DNA of 64,000 bases from an uncultured Candidatus Melainabacteria bacterium (GTDB taxonomy: Bacteria; Cyanobacteriota; Vampirovibrionia; Gastranaerophilales; Gastranaerophilaceae): assembly GCA_934700335.1 (NCBI GenBank), contig CAKUXM010000003.1, positions 62,001 through 126,000 on the forward strand, given 5' to 3'. Position 1 is the first letter of the stretch, and each line of letters opens with the position of its first letter. The notes under the pieces were generated by a model, which was not told the DNA's origin, searched no databases, and was given only the letters and a program-made list of their open reading frames with translations. Positions 43,122 through 50,647 of the stretch are shown piece by piece. A program made the translations under genes and the position numbers.

Positions 43122-43505
43122 TTATTTCACTTCTTCTAAATAATCATCGTATTCTAATAAGTCTGAAAATTCTATAGTATCAGCATCTGTAGAGATTTTA
43201 ATTAACCAGCTATCATCATAGTTTTTTTCGTTTAAAATCTCTGGACTATCAACTACGTTTTCGTTAACGTCAATAACTTTTCCAGAGATTGGCATATAAA
43301 TTTCGCTTGCTGCTTTTACTGATTCTACAGTTGCAAAAACTTCATTTTTGCCGAATTTTGCGCCTACTTCTGGTAATTCTACGAACACGATGTCTCCAAG
43401 TTGGTCGATTGCGTATTCTGTTAAACCAATTTGGTATGTGCCTTTTTCAACTTCTACAACATATTCGTGCGTTTTTGCACATAACATATTTTCAGTTAAA
43501 GTCAT
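43122..43505 (-). CDS. gcvH: Glycine cleavage system H protein
   Basis: 127 residues. The lipoyl lysine is K64 in FATVESVKAASEIY, and the flanking segments (DQLGDIVFVELPEVG, PISGKVIDVNENV, DDSWLIKI) are standard. The lipoyl arm carries the aminomethyl group between P, T and L proteins. It sits between gcvT and gcvPA with an AAGGAGAAA ribosome binding site. Confidence 0.97.
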   Translation of the reverse strand: MTLTENMLCAKTHEYVVEVEKGTYQIGLTEYAIDQLGDIVFVELPEVGAKFGKNEVFATVESVKAASEIYMPISGKVIDVNENVVDSPEILNEKNYDDSWLIKISTDADTIEFSDLLEYDDYLEEVK

Positions 43506-43533
43506 AATTTCTCCTTCTTATCTTTTCCATATT

Positions 43534-44631
43534 TTAATTGCTATAATGTTTTTTTACAAATGGTGTTTCGATGATTTGAGCATCATAAAATTTGTCTCTT
43601 ATTTTTACTTGAACTACAGAATTTATATCCAAACCTTTGTCAGTTCTAATATAACCAAGAGCAATGTTATAAGCAAGTGTTGGTGAATATCCGCCACTTG
43701 TAATTGTGCCAATTTTTTCATCGTTATAATAAATTTCTGTTTCGTGTCTTGCAATTGGTTTTGCTAAAATTTTAAGACCAACTAATTTTTTAGAGATACC
43801 ATTTTTTAGTTGATTAAAAATAGCTTCTTTTCCACTGTATTCTTCAATTTTGTTTTTAGCAACAGTCCATTTTAAACCTGCTTCGATAGGTGTCGTTTCG
43901 TTGCTTAAATCGTTTCCGTAAAGAGGTAATGCTGCTTCAAGTCTAAGTGTATCACGTGCACCTAAACCTATTGGCATAACATTAAATTCTTTACCTTCTT
44001 CCATTAAAGTGTTCCAAAGTTTTTCAACGTCTTCGTTTTTGACTAAAACTTCAAAGCCATCTTCGCCTGTATAACCTGTTCTTGAAATGTACATATCAAT
44101 GTCTAACAATTTATCTTTTTGAATATGGAAGAAGTGTGGAGGATTTGTTAATCCAATTTTAGACATCAACTCTATTGCTTTTGGACCTTGAACCGCAACT
44201 AGTGAATAATTATCTGATTGGTTATTAATTTTTACATCAAGGTCTTTGCTGTGTTCTTCAATCCATTTATAATCACTTCCAACTCCAGAAGCATTAACTA
44301 TTAGAAGATAATGTTCATCTTCAAGCTTGTAAATGATTAAGTCGTCAATAATACCTCCGTCATCGTTTGTTAATTGACAATATACAGCTTTTTTATCAGT
44401 GAGTTTATTTATATCTTGGGGTACAAGTTTATTTAAAAATTTAATTGTATCAGCTCCAGAAACAAAGATTTCTCCCATATGAGAAACATCAAACAATCCA
44501 ACGTTTTCTCTAACGTTTTTATGTTCTTCTAGAATTGATGTATATTGAACAGGCATTTCCCAACCTGCAAAATCTATTAACTTCGCACCAAGTTTTTTAT
44601 GCGTTTCGTATAAATTTGTTTTCTTGCTCAT
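43534..44631 (-). CDS. gcvT: Glycine cleavage system T protein (aminomethyltransferase)
   Basis: 365 residues, normal length. TNLYETHKKLGAKLIDFAGWEMPVQY, VGLFDVSHMGEI, the folate-site aspartate region (YSLVAVQGPKA, SRTGYTGEDGFEV) and GLGARDTLRLEAALPLYG are intact. It moves the methylene group to tetrahydrofolate and releases ammonia. It is the first gene of the gcv cluster. The 122-base upstream gap is too short for a tandem glycine riboswitch and none is seen. Confidence 0.97.
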   Translation of the reverse strand: MSKKTNLYETHKKLGAKLIDFAGWEMPVQYTSILEEHKNVRENVGLFDVSHMGEIFVSGADTIKFLNKLVPQDINKLTDKKAVYCQLTNDDGGIIDDLIIYKLEDEHYLLIVNASGVGSDYKWIEEHSKDLDVKINNQSDNYSLVAVQGPKAIELMSKIGLTNPPHFFHIQKDKLLDIDMYISRTGYTGEDGFEVLVKNEDVEKLWNTLMEEGKEFNVMPIGLGARDTLRLEAALPLYGNDLSNETTPIEAGLKWTVAKNKIEEYSGKEAIFNQLKNGISKKLVGLKILAKPIARHETEIYYNDEKIGTITSGGYSPTLAYNIALGYIRTDKGLDINSVVQVKIRDKFYDAQIIETPFVKKHYSN

Positions 44632-44753
44632 AATTTCGTCCCCTTTAAATTGTCCTTATAATTAGTAAATATGTCAAGATTTTTTTAAATAATTTGTAAT
44701 ATTTTTGTATTTTAAATTTTATAATGATAAACTAATGATAAGGAGATAAAGAT

Positions 44754-45863
44754 TTGGGAAATTTTAATGCGAAAACTTTTTTAAAGCAGGCTGTAAAAAC
44801 AGGTGCCTCAGATATTCATTTACATGTTGGCGAACGTCCAGTTTTACGTAAAGATGGTAAAATGGTAAAAATTGATATGGATTTTCTTGATGACGAGGAT
44901 ATGGAAAGAACCATTATGACTTTATTGCCATCACATAGTATGGCAGAAATCAAAAAGAAAATGGACTTAGACTTCTCTTATGAATTACCAGCAATTTCTC
45001 GTTTTCGTGTAAATTTAAGTAGACAGTTAGGACACTTTGCGTTAGTTCTTCGTGTAATTTCTTTTAACATCAGACAAGTTAGTGAATTGAACTTACCTAC
45101 TGTAATCCAAAACTTTGCAGATTTGAACAATGGTATAGTTTTAGTTACTGGTCCTACAGGTTCTGGTAAATCTACAACGCTTGCCTCTATTATTGAACAT
45201 ATTAATATTAAATATCCAAAACATATTATTACAGTCGAAGATCCGATTGAGTATATGTTCTCAAATAAATTAAGTATTATTTCTCAAAGACAAGTTGAAA
45301 TCGATACAATGTCATTTAATGATGGTATTAAATATGCTTTGAGACAGGATCCAGATGTTATTCTTATCGGTGAAATCCGTGATAGAGAAACTGCTGTTGC
45401 TGCATTAAAAGCTGCAGAAACAGGGCACTTGGTTTTGGCATCTCTTCACACAAATGATGCTATTCAAACAATCAACCGTGTTATTAATATGTTTGAACCT
45501 CAAGACAGAGACTTAATCCGTAATCAGTTAGCAAATACTGTGAGAGGTATTGTTGCACAAAAACTTGTTAAAATCGCAAAAGGAGCTGGTCGTAGACCTA
45601 TCGTTGAAATCATGGTTTCAACTCCAACAATTAAGGATTACATTATTAAAGACCAGTTAGAAGAAATTTATTCAATCATGAAATCTGGTATTGATGAGAT
45701 GGTTACAATGAACGCATCATTATTTGCATTGGTTAAAGAAGGCATTATTAGTCAAGAAGAAGCTCTTGAAGTTTCTGATAACAAAAACGAATTCAATCAA
45801 ATGCTTCGTGGTGTATTTAGCGGTACAAATAATCAAGGAAGTGGTTATTATGGCAACGAATAG
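44754..45863 (+). CDS. pilT: Type IV pilus twitching ATPase PilT
   Basis: 369 residues. An N-terminal PAS-like domain with GASDIHLHVGERPVLR is followed by Walker A GPTGSGKST (about 133-141), the Asp/His boxes (TVEDPIEYMF), Walker B VILIGEIRDRETA, the His box AETGHLVLASLHTNDA, and a C-terminal helix with MNASLFALVKEGIISQEEAL. It powers pilus retraction; no other pilus genes are in the window. The start is TTG with AAGGAG upstream. recO overlaps its end by 14 bases. Confidence 0.95.
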   Translation: MGNFNAKTFLKQAVKTGASDIHLHVGERPVLRKDGKMVKIDMDFLDDEDMERTIMTLLPSHSMAEIKKKMDLDFSYELPAISRFRVNLSRQLGHFALVLRVISFNIRQVSELNLPTVIQNFADLNNGIVLVTGPTGSGKSTTLASIIEHINIKYPKHIITVEDPIEYMFSNKLSIISQRQVEIDTMSFNDGIKYALRQDPDVILIGEIRDRETAVAALKAAETGHLVLASLHTNDAIQTINRVINMFEPQDRDLIRNQLANTVRGIVAQKLVKIAKGAGRRPIVEIMVSTPTIKDYIIKDQLEEIYSIMKSGIDEMVTMNASLFALVKEGIISQEEALEVSDNKNEFNQMLRGVFSGTNNQGSGYYGNE

Positions 45864-46608
45864 TTTTGTATGTGATGCAATAAATTTGAAATCCTATCCT
45901 CTTTCTGAATCAGACAAAATAGTAGTTATGTATTCTAAGGAAAAAGGTTTGATAAAAGGGGTTGCAAAAGGGGTTAAAAAGCCTAAAAGCAGACTGGGAG
46001 CTAGAATGGATTCCCTCGTTGCAAATCGTCTTATGCTTAACAAAGGTAGAAATATGAATACTATCTGCCAAGCAGAAGCCTTAAATACTTTCTCAAAAAG
46101 CAGAAAAGATGTTGATAAATTGTTCTATTCAATTTATTTGTCTGAACTGGTTGCAGCTTTCGGAGTTGAAGATGACCCATCTTCTGATGAAGTCTATACT
46201 TTATTCTACAAGGCTTTAGAAAGAATTTCAGATGCTAAATCTAAAAAAGATGTGTTAATTGCAGTAATCAAATTCCAGATGAAATTAATGCTTGTCGCAG
46301 GTTTCGGTATTGAACTAGATTCTTGCCTATGTTGCAGAGAACAAATCTTAAATGAAGATATGTATTTCTCAACTCAAATGGGCGGTGTAATTTGCAAAGA
46401 ATGCAATGATACATTTAAGGTAAGTAAAAAATTACATCATAAAATAAGAGATTTCTTACAAGCTATGGAACAATTTGATTTCAATTATGAAAGCGATTAT
46501 GACAAAAAAGCTACTGAAAAAGTTTGTAAGGTTTGCTATGAAATGTTGAATACATACATTCAATCTCATACTTCAAAAAGGATTAAAAGCGTTGAAGTGA
46601 TTGATTAA
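45850..46608 (+). CDS. recO: DNA repair protein RecO
   Basis: 252 residues from the ATG at 45850, preceded by AAGGAAG; the open frame extends further upstream within pilT but only this start gives the OB-fold N-terminus VCDAINLKSYPLSESDKIVVMYSKEKGLIKGVAKG. A C-terminal zinc motif (CLCCRE and CKEC) is present, as in Deinococcus-type RecO. It helps to load RecA onto SSB-coated DNA. It is coupled to pilT and ends in a strong terminator. Confidence 0.93.
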   Translation: MATNSFVCDAINLKSYPLSESDKIVVMYSKEKGLIKGVAKGVKKPKSRLGARMDSLVANRLMLNKGRNMNTICQAEALNTFSKSRKDVDKLFYSIYLSELVAAFGVEDDPSSDEVYTLFYKALERISDAKSKKDVLIAVIKFQMKLMLVAGFGIELDSCLCCREQILNEDMYFSTQMGGVICKECNDTFKVSKKLHHKIRDFLQAMEQFDFNYESDYDKKATEKVCKVCYEMLNTYIQSHTSKRIKSVEVID

Positions 46609-46622
46609 GATTTTATTTAATT

Positions 46623-46663
46623 AAGAAGAGGCGATTTTGAAAAATTCAAAATCGCCTCTTCTT
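46623..46663 (+). terminator. Bidirectional intrinsic terminator
   Basis: An 18-base arm beginning AAGAAGAGGCGATTTTGA pairs perfectly across a five-base loop, followed by T-rich sequence on both strands. It separates convergent recO and secY. Confidence 0.93.
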
Positions 46664-46683
46664 TTCTTATTTTTTCCTTCTAA

Positions 46684-48030
46684 TTATTTATCATCTTTTA
46701 GGAATGATTCATAATTACGAGCAAGTAATTGTGTTCTCACTTGGTTAATCAAATCAAGTGCAACCCCAACCATGATGATTAGAGATGTAGCTCCGATACC
46801 TTGCAATGTTTTGATATTAGTTGCATAACTTGCAAATGATGGAACAAGAGCGATAATACCTAAAGCCATAGCACCAATAAATGTTGTTTTACTCAAGATT
46901 TTATCTAAATGTTCAGCTGTTGGTCTACCCGGTTTGATACCAGGAATTGATGAACCATATTTTTTCAAGTTATTAGCAATATCTTTTGGTTGCATATTTG
47001 GCATAATTGATGCGTAGAAGAAAGTTAATAACACGATTAGAGCAAAGTATAAAATGTAATATAATAAACCATCTGGGCTCATAATTTGTGTTAACTTCAA
47101 TACGATATCTCTTGCCAAACCTGCTGGAAGATTTGCTTGACCTACAATACTTAAAACAGTTGTAGGGAACAATAATATTGCGATTGCAAAGATAATTGGC
47201 ATAACCCCACCAGGGTTAAGTTTAAACGGAATAAATGTGTTTACACCGCCATAAACTTTATTACCAACTTGTCTTTTTGGATTAACAATGATAACTTTTC
47301 TGATTGCTTCTTGCATAATAACGATTACTACAAGAGTTACGAAGAAAATTAATAGTAGCATAAATAAACCGAAGTTTAGAGATGGGTCTCTAGCTACCAT
47401 TTGAGCTGTTCTTGAAGCGTAAATAGGAATACCAGAAATGATACCTACGAAGATGATTAGTGAACCACCGTTACCAATACCTTTTTCAGTAATAAGTTCT
47501 GAAATCCACATTACAAGGATTGAACCAGCTGTTAATACTGCGATTGAACTTAAATAAAACATTCCGTGATTAACACCAGGAACAATAGCTCCAGGAAGTT
47601 TGCTCATATATGCCATAAATATTACAGCTTGGAATGCAGCAAGAACAACTGTAAACAATCTTGTGTATTGTGAAAGTTTTCTTCTTCCTGCTTCACCTTC
47701 TTCTTTCTGAAGTTTTTCCAATGAAGGAATAACCACCGCAAGAAGTTGAATAATGATTGATGCTGTGATGAAAGGTCCAATACCCAAAGCGAATATTGAA
47801 ACCTTACCAAGAGCACCACCTGAAAATAAATCAAGGAAACCTATGATATTATTTCCAGCCGCAATATTAGCAAATATTTCATTGTTAATACCATAAACAG
47901 GTAACTGAACGCCAAATCTGAAAGCCGCAATCATGATTAAAGTAAAGATAATCTTGTTCTTTAATCCAGATGCGTTCCACATTGATAACAAATCACTTGT
48001 TGTTGGCATTTTCATTTTACTGTTTTGCAT
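46684..48030 (-). CDS. secY: Protein translocase subunit SecY
   Basis: 448 residues with ten membrane helices. Recognisable segments include FTLIMIAAFRFGVQLPVYGI, the plug-region GGALGKVSIFALGIGPFITASI, GNGGSLIIFVGIISGIP and GIKPGRPTAEHLDKI. It forms the SecYEG channel. It overlaps rplO by one base, as in the spc operon. The expected downstream adk and map genes are absent, and transcription ends at the terminator 46623-46663. Confidence 0.97.
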   Translation of the reverse strand: MQNSKMKMPTTSDLLSMWNASGLKNKIIFTLIMIAAFRFGVQLPVYGINNEIFANIAAGNNIIGFLDLFSGGALGKVSIFALGIGPFITASIIIQLLAVVIPSLEKLQKEEGEAGRRKLSQYTRLFTVVLAAFQAVIFMAYMSKLPGAIVPGVNHGMFYLSSIAVLTAGSILVMWISELITEKGIGNGGSLIIFVGIISGIPIYASRTAQMVARDPSLNFGLFMLLLIFFVTLVVIVIMQEAIRKVIIVNPKRQVGNKVYGGVNTFIPFKLNPGGVMPIIFAIAILLFPTTVLSIVGQANLPAGLARDIVLKLTQIMSPDGLLYYILYFALIVLLTFFYASIMPNMQPKDIANNLKKYGSSIPGIKPGRPTAEHLDKILSKTTFIGAMALGIIALVPSFASYATNIKTLQGIGATSLIIMVGVALDLINQVRTQLLARNYESFLKDDK

Positions 48031-48482
48031 TATACTAATTCAACCTTTCCGCCTGCTTTTTCAATTTTTTCTTTAGCGCTTGGTGTAACATAACTAGCTT
48101 TAACTGTAACAGCTTTAGAGATTTCGCCATTACCTAAAACTCTTAATTGTTCACAAGATGGGTGAATTTTTCTAATAGCTTGTAAAGTTTCTAATGAAAT
48201 TTCTTCTAAATTAAGAGCCTCAATATCTTTAACGTTGATTTGACCTTGTTTAATAGCAAGAACGTTTTTGAAACCTTTTAATTTAGGTAATTGTCTGTAA
48301 CCAGGCATTTGACCACCTTCAAAACCTCTTTTAGATGATCTACCAGATCTTTGACCTTCACCGTTATGACCACGACAAGATGTTTTACCGTGTCCAGATG
48401 AACGACCTCTGCCTACTCTTTTAGAATTTTTTGTTGAACCTTCTGCAGGTCTTAAATCTTCTAATGTAATTGTATCTGCCAT
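48030..48482 (-). CDS. rplO: 50S ribosomal protein L15
   Basis: 150 residues. LRPAEGSTKNSKRVGRGRSSGHGKTSCRGHNGEGQRSG contains the Gly/Arg-rich N-terminal extension that threads into the 50S subunit, and GGQMPGYRQLPK and the C-terminal SAKEKIEKAGGKVELV complete the family pattern. It lies between rpmD and secY in standard order. Confidence 0.97.
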   Translation of the reverse strand: MADTITLEDLRPAEGSTKNSKRVGRGRSSGHGKTSCRGHNGEGQRSGRSSKRGFEGGQMPGYRQLPKLKGFKNVLAIKQGQINVKDIEALNLEEISLETLQAIRKIHPSCEQLRVLGNGEISKAVTVKASYVTPSAKEKIEKAGGKVELV

Positions 48483-48503
48483 TTTTTATCCTTCTTTCTT
48501 TAA

Positions 48504-48698
48504 TTATTCTTCAACGATTTTTACTAGGTGAGGAACTGCGTTAACCATACCTAGTATTACACTTGATTCATTGTGTGTAACAACTTGGTTTAATTTTTTT
48601 AAGCCTAATGATGCAACAACTTTTCTTTGAGTTTGAGAAGCACCGATTAAACTTTTAACTAATTTAATTTTAATTTGTTTTGTTTGTGTTTTAGCCAT
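48504..48698 (-). CDS. rpmD: 50S ribosomal protein L30
   Basis: 64 residues. IKIKLVKSLIGASQTQRKVVASLGLKKLNQVV is the ferredoxin-like L30 core, followed by NESSVILGMVNAVPHLVKI. It is 21 bases before rplO and 59 bases after rpsE, with AAGGAAAA upstream of the ATG. Confidence 0.96.
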   Translation of the reverse strand: MAKTQTKQIKIKLVKSLIGASQTQRKVVASLGLKKLNQVVTHNESSVILGMVNAVPHLVKIVEE

Positions 48699-48757
48699 CT
48701 TTATTTTTCCTTATTATCTTATTATTTCTGTCATACTAAATAAATAAGCCACGTTAA

Positions 48758-49429
48758 CTATTCAAGAATTTCTTTAACAGTTAAGCCACGTTTTTTAGCA
48801 ACTTCGCTAAATGGTGTTAAGCTTTGTAATGCGTCTAAAGTTGCGTTAGCAGCGTTTAGAGGAGATTTAGAACCTAAAGATTTTGATAAGATATTTTCAA
48901 TACCAGCAAGTTCTAATACTGAACGAACAGCACCACCAGCGATAATACCTGTACCTTGTGAAGCTGGTCTTAACATTACAGCGCCTGCACCTGAACGACC
49001 TGTGATTGGGTGAGGAATTGTTGTTTTGAAAATAGGTACATTGATTAAGTTTTTACGTCCATCAGCGATAGCTTTTTGGATAGCGATGATAACTTCAGCT
49101 GCTTTTGCACAACCTACGCCAACTTGACCTTTTTTGTTACCTACGATAACAATTGCTCTGAAATTTAATTTTTTACCACCTTTTACTACTTTTGTTACAC
49201 GGCGGATTTGAATTACTTGTTCTTTCCATTCAGATTCAACTTTTTCTTCTTTGTTTTCTGTTCTTTTCTTTCTGCCTCTGCCTTTTCTTTCGCCTTTAGC
49301 AGTTTTTTGCGCAGCATCTGCGTAATCTTCCATTTCGTTGTCTAATTCATCATCAGATTCTTCAGCAACTGTAGCTTCTTCAACAACTTCTGTTTCTAAA
49401 GCTTCATTTTTTTCTTCATTTAATTCCAT
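48758..49429 (-). CDS. rpsE: 30S ribosomal protein S5 with acidic N-terminal extension
   Basis: 223 residues, against about 166 in E. coli. The S5 core begins near residue 67 (WKEQVIQIRRVTKVVKGG) and includes GNKKGQVGVGCAKA and TGRSGAGAVMLRPASQGTGIIAGG. The first 65 residues are an extra, very acidic (Glu/Asp) then basic (KGERKGRGRKKR) extension. The ATG at 49429 has an AAAGGT ribosome binding site, so the extension is probably translated. It heads the rpsE-rpmD-rplO-secY cluster; rplR, its normal upstream neighbour, is missing here. Confidence 0.95.
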   Translation of the reverse strand: MELNEEKNEALETEVVEEATVAEESDDELDNEMEDYADAAQKTAKGERKGRGRKKRTENKEEKVESEWKEQVIQIRRVTKVVKGGKKLNFRAIVIVGNKKGQVGVGCAKAAEVIIAIQKAIADGRKNLINVPIFKTTIPHPITGRSGAGAVMLRPASQGTGIIAGGAVRSVLELAGIENILSKSLGSKSPLNAANATLDALQSLTPFSEVAKKRGLTVKEILE

Positions 49430-49602
49430 GAATTTTACCTTTCTTTTTACTGTATAATTCTATCTATCTTTTTCTGTTTTGAAAAACACGCCAAAAATAA
49501 GCCAAAATAAGCTATTTGGAATCATGTTTATTCGTGAGTATTTTCTGACTAGTCTATGATATTACAAACAATCCCATTTTACAAGCATTTGGTTACAAAT
49601 TT

Positions 49603-50400
49603 TTAACTTTTGTTTAACCAGTTTACGCATGTATCTATAAAAGTTTGAGGAGCATCAAGATATAAATCTTCAGCATGCTTTCCTTTTTTTATTAAAATTT
49701 GTTTTTTCTCTGTAGAATTTGAGGCTTCAAAAAGCGTTGAATTGTGCCACTTGTATATGATTGGGTCGTTTTCTCCGGCAATGAATAATGTTGGAATTTT
49801 TACTTTTTTAATTTCATTTATTGGTTTTATTTTATTTCTTTTCAGAGAGGATAAAGAAAATCTTATTGATGTCCAGCGCTTGTATTCAAATTTTCTTAAC
49901 GTTGGTACAAATGCGTTTGGACTGAGTACATTGTTTTCGATTTTGTCAAAATCAGTTGGTGCACTTACTAAGATTAATTTATCTACATTGTTATTTTTAG
50001 AACAATAATCAACAGAGATGAGAGAACCTAGTGAAAATCCTATTAAATATACTTTTTTATAATTTTGTTTTGCATAATTAATTACAGGTTTTATATCTTC
50101 AACTTCTTTTGAGCCGAAGGTGTATTTGCCAGAACTTTCTCCATGCCCTCTAAAATCCAATACGATTACGTCATAATATTTTGAAAAATCTTCTGCCATT
50201 TTAGTAAAAGCATTAGAATTCTTGGTCATGAACCACCCGTGCGCTAGGATAATAACATTGTCATGACTATTTTTATAAACATCGTATGCTATAGAAACAT
50301 TGTCAGAGGTTTGCACATGCCCCTCTAAAACCTCAGCTCTAACGGAAGTTTGAAATATGCATGTATATAATATAAGTAGTAATAGTAAAATCTTTTTCAT
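49603..50400 (-). CDS. Exported alpha/beta hydrolase
   Basis: 265 residues with a signal peptide (cleavage near VRAE, residue 22). The oxyanion-hole AHGWF, LDFRGHGES and the nucleophile elbow GFSLGS (Ser123) are followed by the acid in AGENDPI near 212 and His in KGKHAED near 243, a complete catalytic triad. The substrate is unknown; an esterase or lipase in the periplasm is likely. It lies just beyond the terminator of tRNA-Glu. AGGG upstream is a weak ribosome binding site. Confidence 0.87.
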   Translation of the reverse strand: MKKILLLLLILYTCIFQTSVRAEVLEGHVQTSDNVSIAYDVYKNSHDNVIILAHGWFMTKNSNAFTKMAEDFSKYYDVIVLDFRGHGESSGKYTFGSKEVEDIKPVINYAKQNYKKVYLIGFSLGSLISVDYCSKNNNVDKLILVSAPTDFDKIENNVLSPNAFVPTLRKFEYKRWTSIRFSLSSLKRNKIKPINEIKKVKIPTLFIAGENDPIIYKWHNSTLFEASNSTEKKQILIKKGKHAEDLYLDAPQTFIDTCVNWLNKS

Positions 50401-50418
50401 GTTTACCCTAAATACTAA

Positions 50419-50444
50419 AAAAGACTTGCCGTAGCAAGTCTTTT
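50419..50444 (-). terminator. Intrinsic terminator after tRNA-Glu
   Basis: AAAAGACTTGC pairs with GCAAGTCTTTT across a four-base loop, and further T follow on the minus strand. It lies five bases after the tRNA CCA end. Confidence 0.88.
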
Positions 50445-50448
50445 AAAA

Positions 50449-50524
50449 TGGTACTCCCAGGCGAATTCGAATCGCCGTCGCCTCCGTGAAAGGGAAGTGT
50501 CCTAGGCCTCTAGACGATGGGAGC
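50449..50524 (-). tRNA. tRNA-Glu (anticodon TTC), CCA encoded
   Basis: Minus-strand cloverleaf: acceptor GCTCCCA, D arm GTCTAGAGGCCTAGGAC, anticodon loop CTTTCAC (anticodon TTC), T loop ATTCGAATT, and 3' end TACCA. The first acceptor pair is G-T. The 3' CCA is encoded, unlike in tRNA-Gly at 26470-26542. Confidence 0.95.
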
Positions 50525-50647
50525 CTATCTGTGTATCTATCATATTAGAAAAATTTTTAATTGTCAACTACTTGATAAAAATTTTTACATCTTGAAACTT
50601 TTTTTTGTTTTAATTAAAATGTTCTTGTATATAATGAGGATACTAAT

